Assembly (NCBI RefSeq): GCF_003269275.1
Contig: NZ_QLTS01000005.1
Coordinates: 1-64,000, forward strand
DNA from: Phascolarctobacterium faecium DSM 14760
GTDB lineage: Bacteria; Bacillota; Negativicutes; Acidaminococcales; Acidaminococcaceae
Length of the DNA stretch: 64,000 nucleotides
Direction: 5' to 3'
Positions 7,854 to 15,894 of this stretch are shown piece after piece. The notes under the pieces are model-generated. The model saw only the letters and a program-made list of their open reading frames with translations. It was not told the origin of the DNA and ran no database searches. The translations under genes and the position numbers were made by a program. Positions within the stretch are counted from its first letter, which is position 1. Each line of letters begins with the position of its first letter.

Positions 7854-9644
7854 TTAACCCTTAGTAATGGCCTTAAACGGACAAGCCGCCATGCAGGCAC
7901 CGCATTTTATACATTTAGTTACATCGATAACATGTTTCTTTTTCACTTCTCCGGAAATGGCATTAACCGGGCACTGGCGTGCACATAACCCACAGCCTTT
8001 GCATGCATCAGTAATTTCATAATTGGCAAGCTTTTCACAGGCACCGGCAGGACAGCGTTTTTCTTTGATATGAGCTTCATATTCATGACGGAAATATTTT
8101 AAAGTACTCAATACAGGATTAGGAGCAGTTTGTCCCAATCCACATAAAGCAGTCTCTTTAATATTTCTGGCCAGTTCTTCTAACAGCTCTATATCGCCTT
8201 CTCTCCCCTGCCCTTCAGTAATACGTGTCAGGACTTCCAGCATACGCTTAGTCCCCTCACGACAGGGAGTACATTTGCCACAGGATTCAGATTGAGTAAA
8301 ATTCAGGAAAAATTTTGCAACATCTACCATGCAGGTATCTTCATCCATAACTACCAATCCGCCAGAACCCATCATAGCACCTGCCGCTGTTAACGAATCA
8401 TAATCTATAGACAGATCAAGCATTGATTCAGGCAGGCAGCCACCAGATGGACCGCCTATTTGAACTGCTTTAAATTTCTTACCTCCGTTAATACCACCGC
8501 CGATATCATAAATAATTTCGCGCATAGTAATACCCATAGGAACTTCGGCCAGACCTGTGTTATTTATTTTACCAGTCAGCGCAAATACTTTAGTTCCTTT
8601 TGACTTTTCAGTACCAAAACCAGCATACCAGTCAGCGCCATTAGTAATAATTGCAGCTACATTACCAAAAGTTTCAACATTATTGATATTGGTCGGCTTT
8701 CCCCAAAGTCCGGCAACTGCTGGAAATGGCGGTCTTGGCCGCGGCATACCGCGTTTCCCTTCTATTGATGCCATCAATGCAGTTTCCTCACCGCAAACGA
8801 ACGCACCGGCGCCTTCCTTGATATGCAGTTTGAAGCTGAACCCGGAACCAAAAATATTTTCACCTAACAACCCCATAGCTTCAGCCTGTTCAATAGCTAT
8901 GCGCAGACGTTTAATGGCCAGCGGATATTCCGCACGTACATAAATATAGCCTTCATCTGCACCTATAGCATAACCACAGACAGCCATACCTTCTAATATC
9001 TTATGCGGATCGCCTTCTAAGACGCTCCTGTCCATAAATGCACCAGGATCACCTTCATCTGCATTACAGATAACATATTTTTTATCACTTACAGACGCTT
9101 TAGCAAACTGCCATTTCATTCCTGTAGGAAATCCGCCGCCGCCACGTCCACGCAGACCTGATTTTTTGATTTCTTCAATAACATCTTCAGGACTCATGGT
9201 AGTTACAGCTTTAGCTAAAGCTTCATAACCGCCGACAGCAATATATTCTTCAATTTGTTCAGGATTGATAGCGCCGCAATTTTCTAAAACTAACCGATGC
9301 TGTTTCTTATAAAAATTTATTTCCGAATAATTAGGTATACTTTCATGAGTAAGCGGTTCATGATAAAGCAACCGTTCAACAATACGGCCCTTAAATAAAT
9401 GGCTTTCAACTATTTCTTCTACATCCTCAGCTTTTACCTGGCAATAAAAAGTACCTTCAGGATACACTATAACCAGCGGACCATGTTCACAGAAACCATG
9501 GCAGCCTGTTTCTACTACCATAACCTCGTCGCTCAGGCCTTTAGCTTCAATAGCCCGACTAAAAGCAAGCTGTACTTCCTTTGAACCGGCAGATTTACAT
9601 CCTGTTCCTCCGCAAATCAGGACGTGTGCTCTAATGTGCTGCAT
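7854..9644 (-). CDS. hydB: Hydrogenase NADH-binding flavoprotein subunit (NuoF-like)
   Basis: The NAD(H)- and FMN-binding subunit of the hydrogenase. The protein (596 residues from the ATG at 9644, after GGAGG) has four parts: an N-terminal thioredoxin-like [2Fe-2S] domain (CGGTGCKSAG, ETGCHGFC), a NuoF core with the NADH/FMN loop GRGGGGFPTGMKW and the later GADEG/GAGAYICGEE-type FMN segment (here GAGAFVCGEE), a [4Fe-4S] motif ESCGKCTPCREGT, and a C-terminal 2x[4Fe-4S] ferredoxin domain. This fused layout is that of HydB/HndC in bifurcating hydrogenases rather than complex I. An in-frame TTG five codons upstream overlaps the ribosome site and is rejected. Confidence 0.94.
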   Translation of the reverse strand: MQHIRAHVLICGGTGCKSAGSKEVQLAFSRAIEAKGLSDEVMVVETGCHGFCEHGPLVIVYPEGTFYCQVKAEDVEEIVESHLFKGRIVERLLYHEPLTHESIPNYSEINFYKKQHRLVLENCGAINPEQIEEYIAVGGYEALAKAVTTMSPEDVIEEIKKSGLRGRGGGGFPTGMKWQFAKASVSDKKYVICNADEGDPGAFMDRSVLEGDPHKILEGMAVCGYAIGADEGYIYVRAEYPLAIKRLRIAIEQAEAMGLLGENIFGSGFSFKLHIKEGAGAFVCGEETALMASIEGKRGMPRPRPPFPAVAGLWGKPTNINNVETFGNVAAIITNGADWYAGFGTEKSKGTKVFALTGKINNTGLAEVPMGITMREIIYDIGGGINGGKKFKAVQIGGPSGGCLPESMLDLSIDYDSLTAAGAMMGSGGLVVMDEDTCMVDVAKFFLNFTQSESCGKCTPCREGTKRMLEVLTRITEGQGREGDIELLEELARNIKETALCGLGQTAPNPVLSTLKYFRHEYEAHIKEKRCPAGACEKLANYEITDACKGCGLCARQCPVNAISGEVKKKHVIDVTKCIKCGACMAACPFKAITKG

Positions 9645-9670
9645 ATGATTTCCCTCCAAATTTTATCAAA

Positions 9671-10039
9671 TCAGTCTTGCATAATTTTGCCTACAACCAT
9701 TTCTTCAACAATACGGCCATTGACAACATGCTCTGCAATGATTTTTTTCACGTCCTCAGGTTTTACTTTACCATAAGTAATACGAGGTTCTCCAGGACGG
9801 ACAATATCTACCAGGACTTCTTTCTCACACATACCGATACAGCCCGTCTGCTGTACCTGAACATCATTAAGTTTACGCACTGCAAGCTCATTCAAAACGG
9901 CAGACATCACTTCGCGCGCGCCTGCAGCAATACCACATGTACCCATACCTATGATTATTTTAGTGCCGTCATTCTGACGAACTTTCATGTCTGCCTTTAA
10001 TTTTTCACGTAGGGCCTTCAAATCTTCCAACGTTTTCAT
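9671..10039 (-). CDS. Thioredoxin-like [2Fe-2S] ferredoxin of the hydrogenase operon (HndB-like)
   Basis: A 122-residue protein with one thioredoxin-like [2Fe-2S] domain: GMGTCGIAAGA carries the first ligand and QTGCIGMCEKE two more. It resembles HndB of NADP-reducing hydrogenase and the N-terminal domain of HydB, with which it could share electrons. The start at 10039 is chosen because AGGAGG lies six bases upstream; the frame is open six codons further but has no ribosome site there. It lies between the ATPase gene and hydB. Its exact role in the complex is not known to me. Confidence 0.85.
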   Translation of the reverse strand: MKTLEDLKALREKLKADMKVRQNDGTKIIIGMGTCGIAAGAREVMSAVLNELAVRKLNDVQVQQTGCIGMCEKEVLVDIVRPGEPRITYGKVKPEDVKKIIAEHVVNGRIVEEMVVGKIMQD

Positions 10040-10040
10040 T

Positions 10041-10595
10041 TTATACCTCCTGCTCACACCTCAACTGCGATATTTCCTGCTTTAAATATTCTTCAAACCA
10101 TGTATAAACTTCAGGTCTGGTAAAGTCTGCTTCATCACCAAGGAGAGATCTGATAACCCTCGTATCAATATCAAATCCCGATGTACCTATCTTATAGATA
10201 AACTTCAGTTCCAGATACGGCGTGCCTACCAGCAGCACTTTAATACTTGATACAATATCACCCAAAGGCGGGCGATCAATATTATCCTTTGCAAAAGCAG
10301 CTTCTACGACAGTACCTTTACCCTTACGAGATTGTATTAACAAATGTCCTCCGCATTGTTTAGTGACCATGTCCATAAAAGGTATTCCCATACCTACTTT
10401 ACGTGTAGTCCGCGTAGTCACAAAGGGATCGCGAATTTTCTGCACCATTTCCTCACTCATACCATGTCCATCATCACTGATACGAAAAACAAAAAATCCA
10501 TTTTCATTCTCATTTATTTCTATTATTACATTATGAGCTCCTGCCTCTATGGAATTCTGCGCTAAATCAAGGATATGCAAAGACAATTCACGCAT
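10041..10595 (-). CDS. Histidine-kinase-type ATPase domain protein of the hydrogenase operon
   Basis: The 184 residues form a GHKL (HATPase_c) fold: N-box ILDLAQNSIEAGA, G1 box DDGHGM, and a later GMGIPFMDMVTKQCGG segment corresponding to the G2 box. No dimerisation/phosphoacceptor domain and no membrane segment are present, so it is not a full sensor kinase. It sits one base after hydC-like genes and before hndB; genes of this type recur in hydrogenase operons of Clostridia and Thermotogae. A regulatory role (anti-sigma-like or kinase-like) is an inference. Confidence 0.8.
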   Translation of the reverse strand: MRELSLHILDLAQNSIEAGAHNVIIEINENENGFFVFRISDDGHGMSEEMVQKIRDPFVTTRTTRKVGMGIPFMDMVTKQCGGHLLIQSRKGKGTVVEAAFAKDNIDRPPLGDIVSSIKVLLVGTPYLELKFIYKIGTSGFDIDTRVIRSLLGDEADFTRPEVYTWFEEYLKQEISQLRCEQEV

Positions 10596-10600
10596 GATTG

Positions 10601-11098
10601 TTATTGATATTTAGCTAAAATAGCCGACAGTTTGTCCGGAGTCAAACGACCATGAGTATCTTCATTAACCTGCATAACCGGTGCTAAACCACAAGCGCCG
10701 ATACAAGCAACAGTCTCAAGGGTAAAACGCAGATCTTCCGTAGTATGTCCGGCCTTAATTCCAAGCTCTTTTTCGATAGTCTGCAAAATTACTTTACCAC
10801 CACGTACATGGCAGGCAGTTCCCTGACAAACGCGGATAATATTACGCCCGCGCGGATTAAGGTGAAACTGGGAATAAAAAGTAACAACACCATAAATTTG
10901 AGCAATGGGTGTTCCTGTACTGGCAGCAATGTACTCTAAAGCATCTTTGGGCAAATAATTGTATAGAGCCTGTACTTCCTGCAAAATCGGGATCAAAGAT
11001 CCTTTTTTACCCTGATATCTAGCCAGAATAGCATCAATCTGCACCTTTTCAGGATTTTCTCCGCCGCAGCAACTGCATCTTTTGTCAACCATATTCAT
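10601..11098 (-). CDS. hydC: Hydrogenase NuoE-like [2Fe-2S] subunit
   Basis: The small thioredoxin-like [2Fe-2S] subunit passing electrons between HydB and HydA. The 165 residues show the NuoE pattern: an N-terminal helical part (ILQEVQALYNYLP), YGVVTFYSQF, then the four cluster cysteines as CQGTACHVRGG and CIGACGLAP. An extra N-terminal CSCCGG motif precedes the domain; its role is unclear. GGAGAG lies six bases before the ATG. It is the first gene of the hydrogenase operon, immediately behind the promoter at 11140-11168. Confidence 0.93.
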   Translation of the reverse strand: MNMVDKRCSCCGGENPEKVQIDAILARYQGKKGSLIPILQEVQALYNYLPKDALEYIAASTGTPIAQIYGVVTFYSQFHLNPRGRNIIRVCQGTACHVRGGKVILQTIEKELGIKAGHTTEDLRFTLETVACIGACGLAPVMQVNEDTHGRLTPDKLSAILAKYQ

Positions 11099-11139
11099 AG
11101 TACACTCTCCATTTCCCTAAACTTTAATGTACGAATACT

Positions 11140-11168
11140 ACTATAGCAAAAAAAACGTATATAATCAA
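11140..11168 (-). promoter_or_regulatory. hydC: Promoter of the hydrogenase operon
   Basis: TTGATT (rc of 11163-11168) and TATAGT (rc of 11140-11145) are 17 bases apart. The predicted start is about 35 bases upstream of the hydC start codon. The far end of the -35 box touches the dyad at 11168-11200. Confidence 0.75.
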
Positions 11169-11200
11169 CACTATTTATGATTTTCAAGCATGAATAGTGT
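11168..11200 (-). promoter_or_regulatory. Inverted repeat abutting the hydrogenase promoter (possible operator)
   Basis: ACACTATTTATG (11168-11179) is matched by CATGAATAGTGT (11189-11200), 12-bp arms with one mismatch and a 9-nt centre. The position just upstream of, and overlapping by one base, the -35 box suggests a regulator site. The sequence is not the Rex consensus TTGTGAAA-n-TTTCACAA. It could also act as a weak terminator for the PHP gene that ends at 11223. Confidence 0.5.
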
Positions 11201-11222
11201 ATACTTTATACTTTTAGTGTAA

Positions 11223-11993
11223 CTAATATTCAAGATCATTAATAAAATAACCCGGGAACCAACTACGCCCGTCTTTTCCTGCAAGTGCAAGTTTTAATTC
11301 TGAAATAGTCGCTTCTTCAATGGTAATTTTATTCTTGGGGCCTTCCAAAAATTCAAGCATTCTGTGAGCATCAGAATTAGTGACATAAGGTAAATTCCCA
11401 GATAATCTTTTCAATTTCAGCTGCTCCAACTCTGCTAAACTGTTACGGCTTATCTCTACTCCTTGCAAGCCCATATCATTAGGAATAAATCCCAGCTGTA
11501 CAAGCAAACTATATGCCGGTCTATCTATATGGGCAGCTAAACACAGCCCGCCAATTTCGTTTACTTTTCGTACAACCTCCTGCGCAGATAGCTGCAATGG
11601 TCCTAAAAGCATTCTTTCCTCTTCTGCAACAAAATTATCATCATCATCAACGACAAATTGCGCTCCAAACCGTTCAGGAATGTTTTTGAGGCCACGCATT
11701 GAAAAATCGACTATTTTCTGCCACCGCCGCAGCTGTTTCAAATTGTCAAACAAAACCACTATATGCGCTTCTTCCCTGCATTCAACTTCCATTCCCGGGA
11801 ACACCTTAATACCATAACGTTCACCAGCCTGAATCGCCGCCACAGCATTAGCCGAAGCATTATGGTCAGTAACCGCCAACAGCTGTATACCATATTCAGC
11901 AGCCTGCATCACTATATGATGCGGCGTCATTTCGATTTCAGCACACGGGGAAAGCAAGGTATGGACATGAAAATCTCCGATAACGGTTTTCAT
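11223..11993 (-). CDS. PHP-domain metal-dependent phosphoesterase
   Basis: A 256-residue protein with the PHP metal-site motifs in order: DFHVHTLLSP (residues about 7-16), VTDHN (about 42-46), MEVECREEAH, AAHIDRP (about 175-181) and NSDAH near 211-215. The family hydrolyses phosphoesters, with substrates ranging from nucleotides to unknown. It is the last gene of the degenerate-hydrogenase operon; its ATG overlaps the end of the preceding DRTGG gene. The recurring association of PHP proteins with this hydrogenase cluster suggests a signal-turnover role; this is inference. Confidence 0.8.
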   Translation of the reverse strand: MKTVIGDFHVHTLLSPCAEIEMTPHHIVMQAAEYGIQLLAVTDHNASANAVAAIQAGERYGIKVFPGMEVECREEAHIVVLFDNLKQLRRWQKIVDFSMRGLKNIPERFGAQFVVDDDDNFVAEEERMLLGPLQLSAQEVVRKVNEIGGLCLAAHIDRPAYSLLVQLGFIPNDMGLQGVEISRNSLAELEQLKLKRLSGNLPYVTNSDAHRMLEFLEGPKNKITIEEATISELKLALAGKDGRSWFPGYFINDLEY

Positions 11994-12334
11994 TTTACAT
12001 TCCTGATACCAAGTTCATAAAGCTTTCCAATGACATCATAAGCAGGTAAAGATGTAGCCAATATCAAAACGTCGTTCTGTTCTGCTTTTTTCAGGGTATC
12101 CTCTTCTATAGGCGCATCGCCTGCCACAATAACTGCCGACAGACCAATCAAAGAAGCTACTGCCGCTATATTCTGATGCCCCTGCATTGTCACCCAAATC
12201 ATACCGGGAGCCGCCTGCCCCATAACATTACTCAGAAGATCAGAGGCATAGCCACCAATAACATCCACATCCACAGGAACCTCATGTGTCATCAGCTTTA
12301 ACCCTAAAGTTTCAATAACTTCACGTACTTGCAT
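11990..12334 (-). CDS. DRTGG-domain protein
   Basis: A 114-residue soluble protein resembling stand-alone DRTGG domains (VIGGYASDLLSNVMG, IVAGDAPIEEDTLKKAEQ, PAYDVIGKLYELGI). DRTGG domains otherwise occur in CBS-linked pyrophosphatases and phosphotransacetylases and probably bind a ligand. I take the ATG at 12334, twelve bases after GGGAGG; another ATG at 12346 touches the ribosome site and is unlikely. It overlaps the preceding gene by 14 bases, so translation is probably coupled. A second, related small protein is the first gene of this operon (14154-14516). Confidence 0.7.
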   Translation of the reverse strand: MQVREVIETLGLKLMTHEVPVDVDVIGGYASDLLSNVMGQAAPGMIWVTMQGHQNIAAVASLIGLSAVIVAGDAPIEEDTLKKAEQNDVLILATSLPAYDVIGKLYELGIRNVK

Positions 12335-13700
12335 CGCTTTCACCATCCTCCCGCAGTTCTTCTTCCGGCTCGCTGGCTATAGGTATCTGCTTTGCCAGTT
12401 CAAGCATACCATGTGCCAGGCGTTTTACACTGCTCCTTAATTTAAAAATACAGTCAATTTCATTGGCTTTCCCCTGAACGATGTCTTCCGCCAGGCATTG
12501 ACAGCTTGGTGCTCCGCAGGCTCCACAATCAAGCCCCGGCAAAGATCTGAGGACCTCCTCCATCTTTTCAAACTTTTTCATAGCCTCTAAAATATCGTCA
12601 TCTAATTGCATCATCGGCCGCGGGATTAATTTTTTTACATAGGAAGCCGATTTGGGAAAATCCTCACATATCATACTCTGGGCCATGGTAGCCAGACGAT
12701 CATCAGGTTCATTCTGCCTCATAATACTCAGCCTTAGCTTCAAATTTTTCTCAGCAACAAATTTATTCTCAGCAGTCAGCGGCCCGCCAATGCAGCCGCC
12801 ACTGCAGGCAGAACACTCTACATAATCGACATCGCGCATCTTATTCAGGGAAATTTGCTCCAGCACGTCGTACACGTCATTAATACCGTGTACAGCCAGA
12901 CCGTTTTCAATTCCTGCAGCTTCCAGTTCCCCACCATAACTGCCCCAACTCATACCATAAGAAGATCCAGCAGTCACCTTTTTATCCGGCTGAATCTCTC
13001 CGCCCATGATTTTTAATATTTTTCCATAAATCTCTGAAATACTTAAACTGCCGTTGATTTGTGTATGCCGGACATCAACGGACTGCCTGATATTAGCATT
13101 TTTAGAAGGGCAAGGTGCAATAAACCAGACACCTATTTCTTCAGACTTTAAGCCGGTACGCTGCATAACTTCATTTTTTACATAAATAGCCGCAGCTTCT
13201 GTTGGAGGAAGTACAGGCACTACCTGTTTGATGAGTTCCGGAAATTTGACCTGAATCAGCCTTAAAACCGCCGGACAAGTGCAGGAAATCAAAGGTTTTC
13301 TGCCACCGTTATAATTTTTCAGGTAAGCAGCTATTTCCAAAGAAATATATTCAGAAGCTACTGCTACATCAAAAATTTCATCAAATCCCAGTCTATGTAA
13401 CCCTTCCCAAATAGCCGCCGCACTTGTTTCAGGCGGAAACTGCGCATATAAAGAAGGAGGAGGCAAAGCGATATTATATTTAAATTGTTCAGTTTCTTCC
13501 AGTTTATCCGTTTCCGCCACGATAGCATGATAGCCACAACGCCGTAAACACTCGCCGCAGTCAATACAACGTGCTTCTATAAGTTCTGCTTTACCATTGC
13601 GGACACGAATGGCCTCGGTCGGACAAGCTTTAACGCACGTTACACAGCCTTGACACTGAGACCGTAAAAGGCGTATGGAATGAAAATATCCTCCAGCCAT
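12321..13700 (-). CDS. Hydrogenase-like iron-sulfur protein with degenerate H-cluster motifs (HsfB/TM1421-like)
   Basis: A 459-residue protein: a 2x[4Fe-4S] ferredoxin domain (CQGCVTCVKACP, CIDCGECLRRC), an [FeFe] hydrogenase-like core, and a C-terminal Fe-S domain (LDCGACGAPSCQCLAEDIV) of the kind found in sensory hydrogenases and CO dehydrogenase proteins. The H-cluster motifs are altered: L1 is ISCTCPA, L2 APCPSKNAN and L3 ECSACSGGCIGG. It may therefore be a redox or H2 sensor rather than a working hydrogenase. The start at 13700 has AGAGGGG seven bases upstream. It follows an RsbW-like ATPase and precedes DRTGG and PHP genes, a set I associate with hydABC operons in Thermotogae and Clostridia. 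Confidence 0.82.
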   Translation of the reverse strand: MAGGYFHSIRLLRSQCQGCVTCVKACPTEAIRVRNGKAELIEARCIDCGECLRRCGYHAIVAETDKLEETEQFKYNIALPPPSLYAQFPPETSAAAIWEGLHRLGFDEIFDVAVASEYISLEIAAYLKNYNGGRKPLISCTCPAVLRLIQVKFPELIKQVVPVLPPTEAAAIYVKNEVMQRTGLKSEEIGVWFIAPCPSKNANIRQSVDVRHTQINGSLSISEIYGKILKIMGGEIQPDKKVTAGSSYGMSWGSYGGELEAAGIENGLAVHGINDVYDVLEQISLNKMRDVDYVECSACSGGCIGGPLTAENKFVAEKNLKLRLSIMRQNEPDDRLATMAQSMICEDFPKSASYVKKLIPRPMMQLDDDILEAMKKFEKMEEVLRSLPGLDCGACGAPSCQCLAEDIVQGKANEIDCIFKLRSSVKRLAHGMLELAKQIPIASEPEEELREDGESDAST

Positions 13701-13713
13701 CGTATCACCCCTC

Positions 13714-14157
13714 TTATAAGTCTTCACTGATATGTTTGAATTTCATCTTTATATTAGTACCTGAGCCAACTGTCGATTGGATATCAAAATCATCTGAACA
13801 CTTCATCATATTCGGCAGACCCATACCGGCGCCAAACCCCATTTGTCTTACATGATCCGGTGCTGTAGACCAGCCTTCCTGCATTGCCAGTTTAATGTCA
13901 GGGATTCCCGGTCCCTGATCAGCAATATATACAACCGTCTCTTCAGGAAAAATTTCAGCATCAACCTGACCACCGCCGGCATGAATGATTACATTCATCT
14001 CAGCTTCATAGGTTCCAATAGCAATACGTCTGATTATATCTGCCGGAACGCCAATTTTCTGCAGCAACCGCTTTAATCCGGCAGAAGCTTCACCAGCCCT
14101 GTCAAAATCGTCACCGGCAACATCATAATGCATTTTTACTGATTTAGAATCACTCAT
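13714..14157 (-). CDS. RsbW-like serine-kinase/anti-sigma ATPase
   Basis: A 147-residue GHKL ATPase without other domains. The N box is IGTYEAEMNVIIHA (about 47-60), the G1 box DQGPGIPD and the G2 box GFGAGMGLPNMMK. The length and motifs match RsbW/SpoIIAB-type proteins, which phosphorylate anti-anti-sigma factors or bind sigma factors. No sigma factor or STAS partner is in the window. Its start overlaps the stop of the preceding gene by four bases (ATGA type). In this operon it may read out the state of the hydrogenase-like protein; this is inference. Confidence 0.8.
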   Translation of the reverse strand: MSDSKSVKMHYDVAGDDFDRAGEASAGLKRLLQKIGVPADIIRRIAIGTYEAEMNVIIHAGGGQVDAEIFPEETVVYIADQGPGIPDIKLAMQEGWSTAPDHVRQMGFGAGMGLPNMMKCSDDFDIQSTVGSGTNIKMKFKHISEDL

Positions 14158-14516
14158 TGCTCTTCCGCCTTTCTGGAACAGCCTCTCAAGCCATTACTAT
14201 AAAGAATCCCGCAGGCTTCAAACAATGTATATTCTGTCGACATAATCGGGAGTTTGTTTTGGGCAGCTTCTTTCAGCATATCTTCTCCGGGCAGTTTCCC
14301 TCTTACCAAAATCACACCGCATAAATCAGTCATATCCGCTGTTCTTATAACCTGCATATTAGCCAACCCTGTGCAAAGCAGAGTTTTACATTTTGTAAAG
14401 GCTAAGACATCGCTCATAAGGTCAGACCCGCAACAGGTTTCAACCTGCCGACCAAGATATTCTTCACCTACGCAGATTTTAGCGTCTAAAAGTTTTCGCA
14501 CGTCATTTAAATTCAT
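14154..14516 (-). CDS. Small DRTGG-like protein, first gene of the redox-sensing operon
   Basis: A 120-residue soluble protein with weak similarity to DRTGG domains (CCGSDLMSDVLAFTKCKTLLCTGL, MSTEYTLFEACGILYSNGL). It is rich in cysteine (LGRQVETCCGSD), so it may bind metal or an Fe-S cluster; that is speculative. The start at 14516 follows a GGGGGAG ribosome site; the longer open frame up to 14567 would start upstream of the -10 box of the promoter at 14553-14581 and is rejected. Confidence 0.65.
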   Translation of the reverse strand: MNLNDVRKLLDAKICVGEEYLGRQVETCCGSDLMSDVLAFTKCKTLLCTGLANMQVIRTADMTDLCGVILVRGKLPGEDMLKEAAQNKLPIMSTEYTLFEACGILYSNGLRGCSRKAEEQ

Positions 14517-14552
14517 TCCGCTCCCCCTACGATTCCATATTTCCCTGAATTT

Positions 14553-14581
14553 ATTGTAACTTGCCAAGTTTTTCCTGTAAA
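14553..14581 (-). promoter_or_regulatory. Promoter of the degenerate-hydrogenase operon
   Basis: TTTACA (rc of 14576-14581) and TACAAT (rc of 14553-14558) with a 17-nt spacer. The predicted start at about 14546 lies 30 bases before the ATG at 14516 and fixes that start codon. Confidence 0.7.
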
Positions 14582-14607
14582 GCTAAATCTAAATCTTCCT
14601 CTTATGG

Positions 14608-15894
14608 TTATGCTTTTGTTAATTTTCTGTTAAATTCTGAACAGACCATTATTAAAATTGCAAAAAGCCAAAACAAAAGCCCCATTTGCATATTAAAATA
14701 AACATGGTCAGTCAAACCGCCCACTAAAATACCTGCAGACGCCATTAAATAACCTCTGCCAAAACCCTGAAGCCATCTGCTTTTACCAAAACGGGCCAAT
14801 TCAGCAGCTTTCCAGATAATACAGAACCATAAAAGCAAGAATACTGCCAATCCATGCCAACCCAGTTCTGCCGTAATATTCAGTAATAAATTATGACAAT
14901 GATACATAATGACGTCAGGATTGTTAAGATAAAAATCATATTCCGGATAAATAAACTGATATCCATACCAGCCAACACCCCACGGATGTTCTTTAATAAT
15001 AAATAACGTACTTTCCAGATAGGCAAATCTAAGAGCAACAGAAGTATCTTCAGTCCCAAAAATAGAAATTATCCTATGCCATACTGCGCCACGGGCAAAC
15101 CACATTCCCAAAATACCAATGCCTATGAGAGGCAATAAAGCCCGACGGCAAAAGCATACGCAAAACAACAATAATCCAACAGCTAAAGCAACCCAATTCC
15201 CACGTGAATATGTGTAAAGCAAACAAAGCCCGGCTATTAAAATTCCGCTGCCAAGTACCAGCTGCCACATTTTTTCTTTACTTGTACTAAGCAATCCTGT
15301 AATCAATGAAATAACCAGTACAAGATATCCGCCCAAAATATTCGGATTGACCAGAGTGGAAATAACACGTGTTTTCAATTCCGGAAAAGCATCATTATCA
15401 ACCCAGGCCTCAGTAGGTACAACCCCAGTAAAATGCTGTACAATGCCATATACCGAAACAAACAATGACATTCCCAAAAACACACTTATTATTTGCAGAG
15501 GCCTGGGCCACTCATGCCACTTGTGCAAATCCAAGTCACTAGCTGCAGATGTTTTTTTATCAACAGCATAATGCAAAATCAGCCAGACCAATAGCGCGTA
15601 TTGACCGACAACATAAATAAAATTGTAGGTAGACAATACCTCATCAGCTGAATTATGCAGCGACCAATAACCAAGTAATAACAGTAACCATAATAAAATC
15701 TGTACAAAACGTGGTAAAACAGGCTTCCTTTTTTCATGGCGCCGCAAAAACGCAACAATAAAGCCACTGAAGCCAGTGACTGCCACCATTGCCGAAGAAA
15801 CTTCCTGCTGCAGCGGGATAACAGCTATTGTCGCCAACAACAGCCAATATACATATTTTTCTAAATTGGCATATTTTACGGCCGCAGCAGTCAT
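14608..15894 (-). CDS. O-antigen ligase/polymerase-like membrane protein (WaaL/Wzy family)
   Basis: A polytopic inner-membrane protein of about 428 residues with roughly ten or more hydrophobic segments and a large periplasmic loop containing YPEYDFYLNN and YHCHNLLLNITAELGW, the conserved histidine-rich region of the Wzy/WaaL superfamily. Family members join O-antigen or other glycans to lipid A-core or polymerise them. The ATG at 15894 overlaps the folC stop codon (TGATG), pointing to translational coupling; a GTG nine bases upstream is an alternative. Ligase and polymerase cannot be told apart here. Confidence 0.8.
   Translation of the reverse strand: MTAAAVKYANLEKYVYWLLLATIAVIPLQQEVSSAMVAVTGFSGFIVAFLRRHEKRKPVLPRFVQILLWLLLLLGYWSLHNSADEVLSTYNFIYVVGQYALLVWLILHYAVDKKTSAASDLDLHKWHEWPRPLQIISVFLGMSLFVSVYGIVQHFTGVVPTEAWVDNDAFPELKTRVISTLVNPNILGGYLVLVISLITGLLSTSKEKMWQLVLGSGILIAGLCLLYTYSRGNWVALAVGLLLFCVCFCRRALLPLIGIGILGMWFARGAVWHRIISIFGTEDTSVALRFAYLESTLFIIKEHPWGVGWYGYQFIYPEYDFYLNNPDVIMYHCHNLLLNITAELGWHGLAVFLLLWFCIIWKAAELARFGKSRWLQGFGRGYLMASAGILVGGLTDHVYFNMQMGLLFWLFAILIMVCSEFNRKLTKA

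Noticed and set aside
11168-11200. Rex operator at the hydrogenase promoter
   Set aside because: The dyad does not match TTGTGAAA-n-TTTCACAA in either half.
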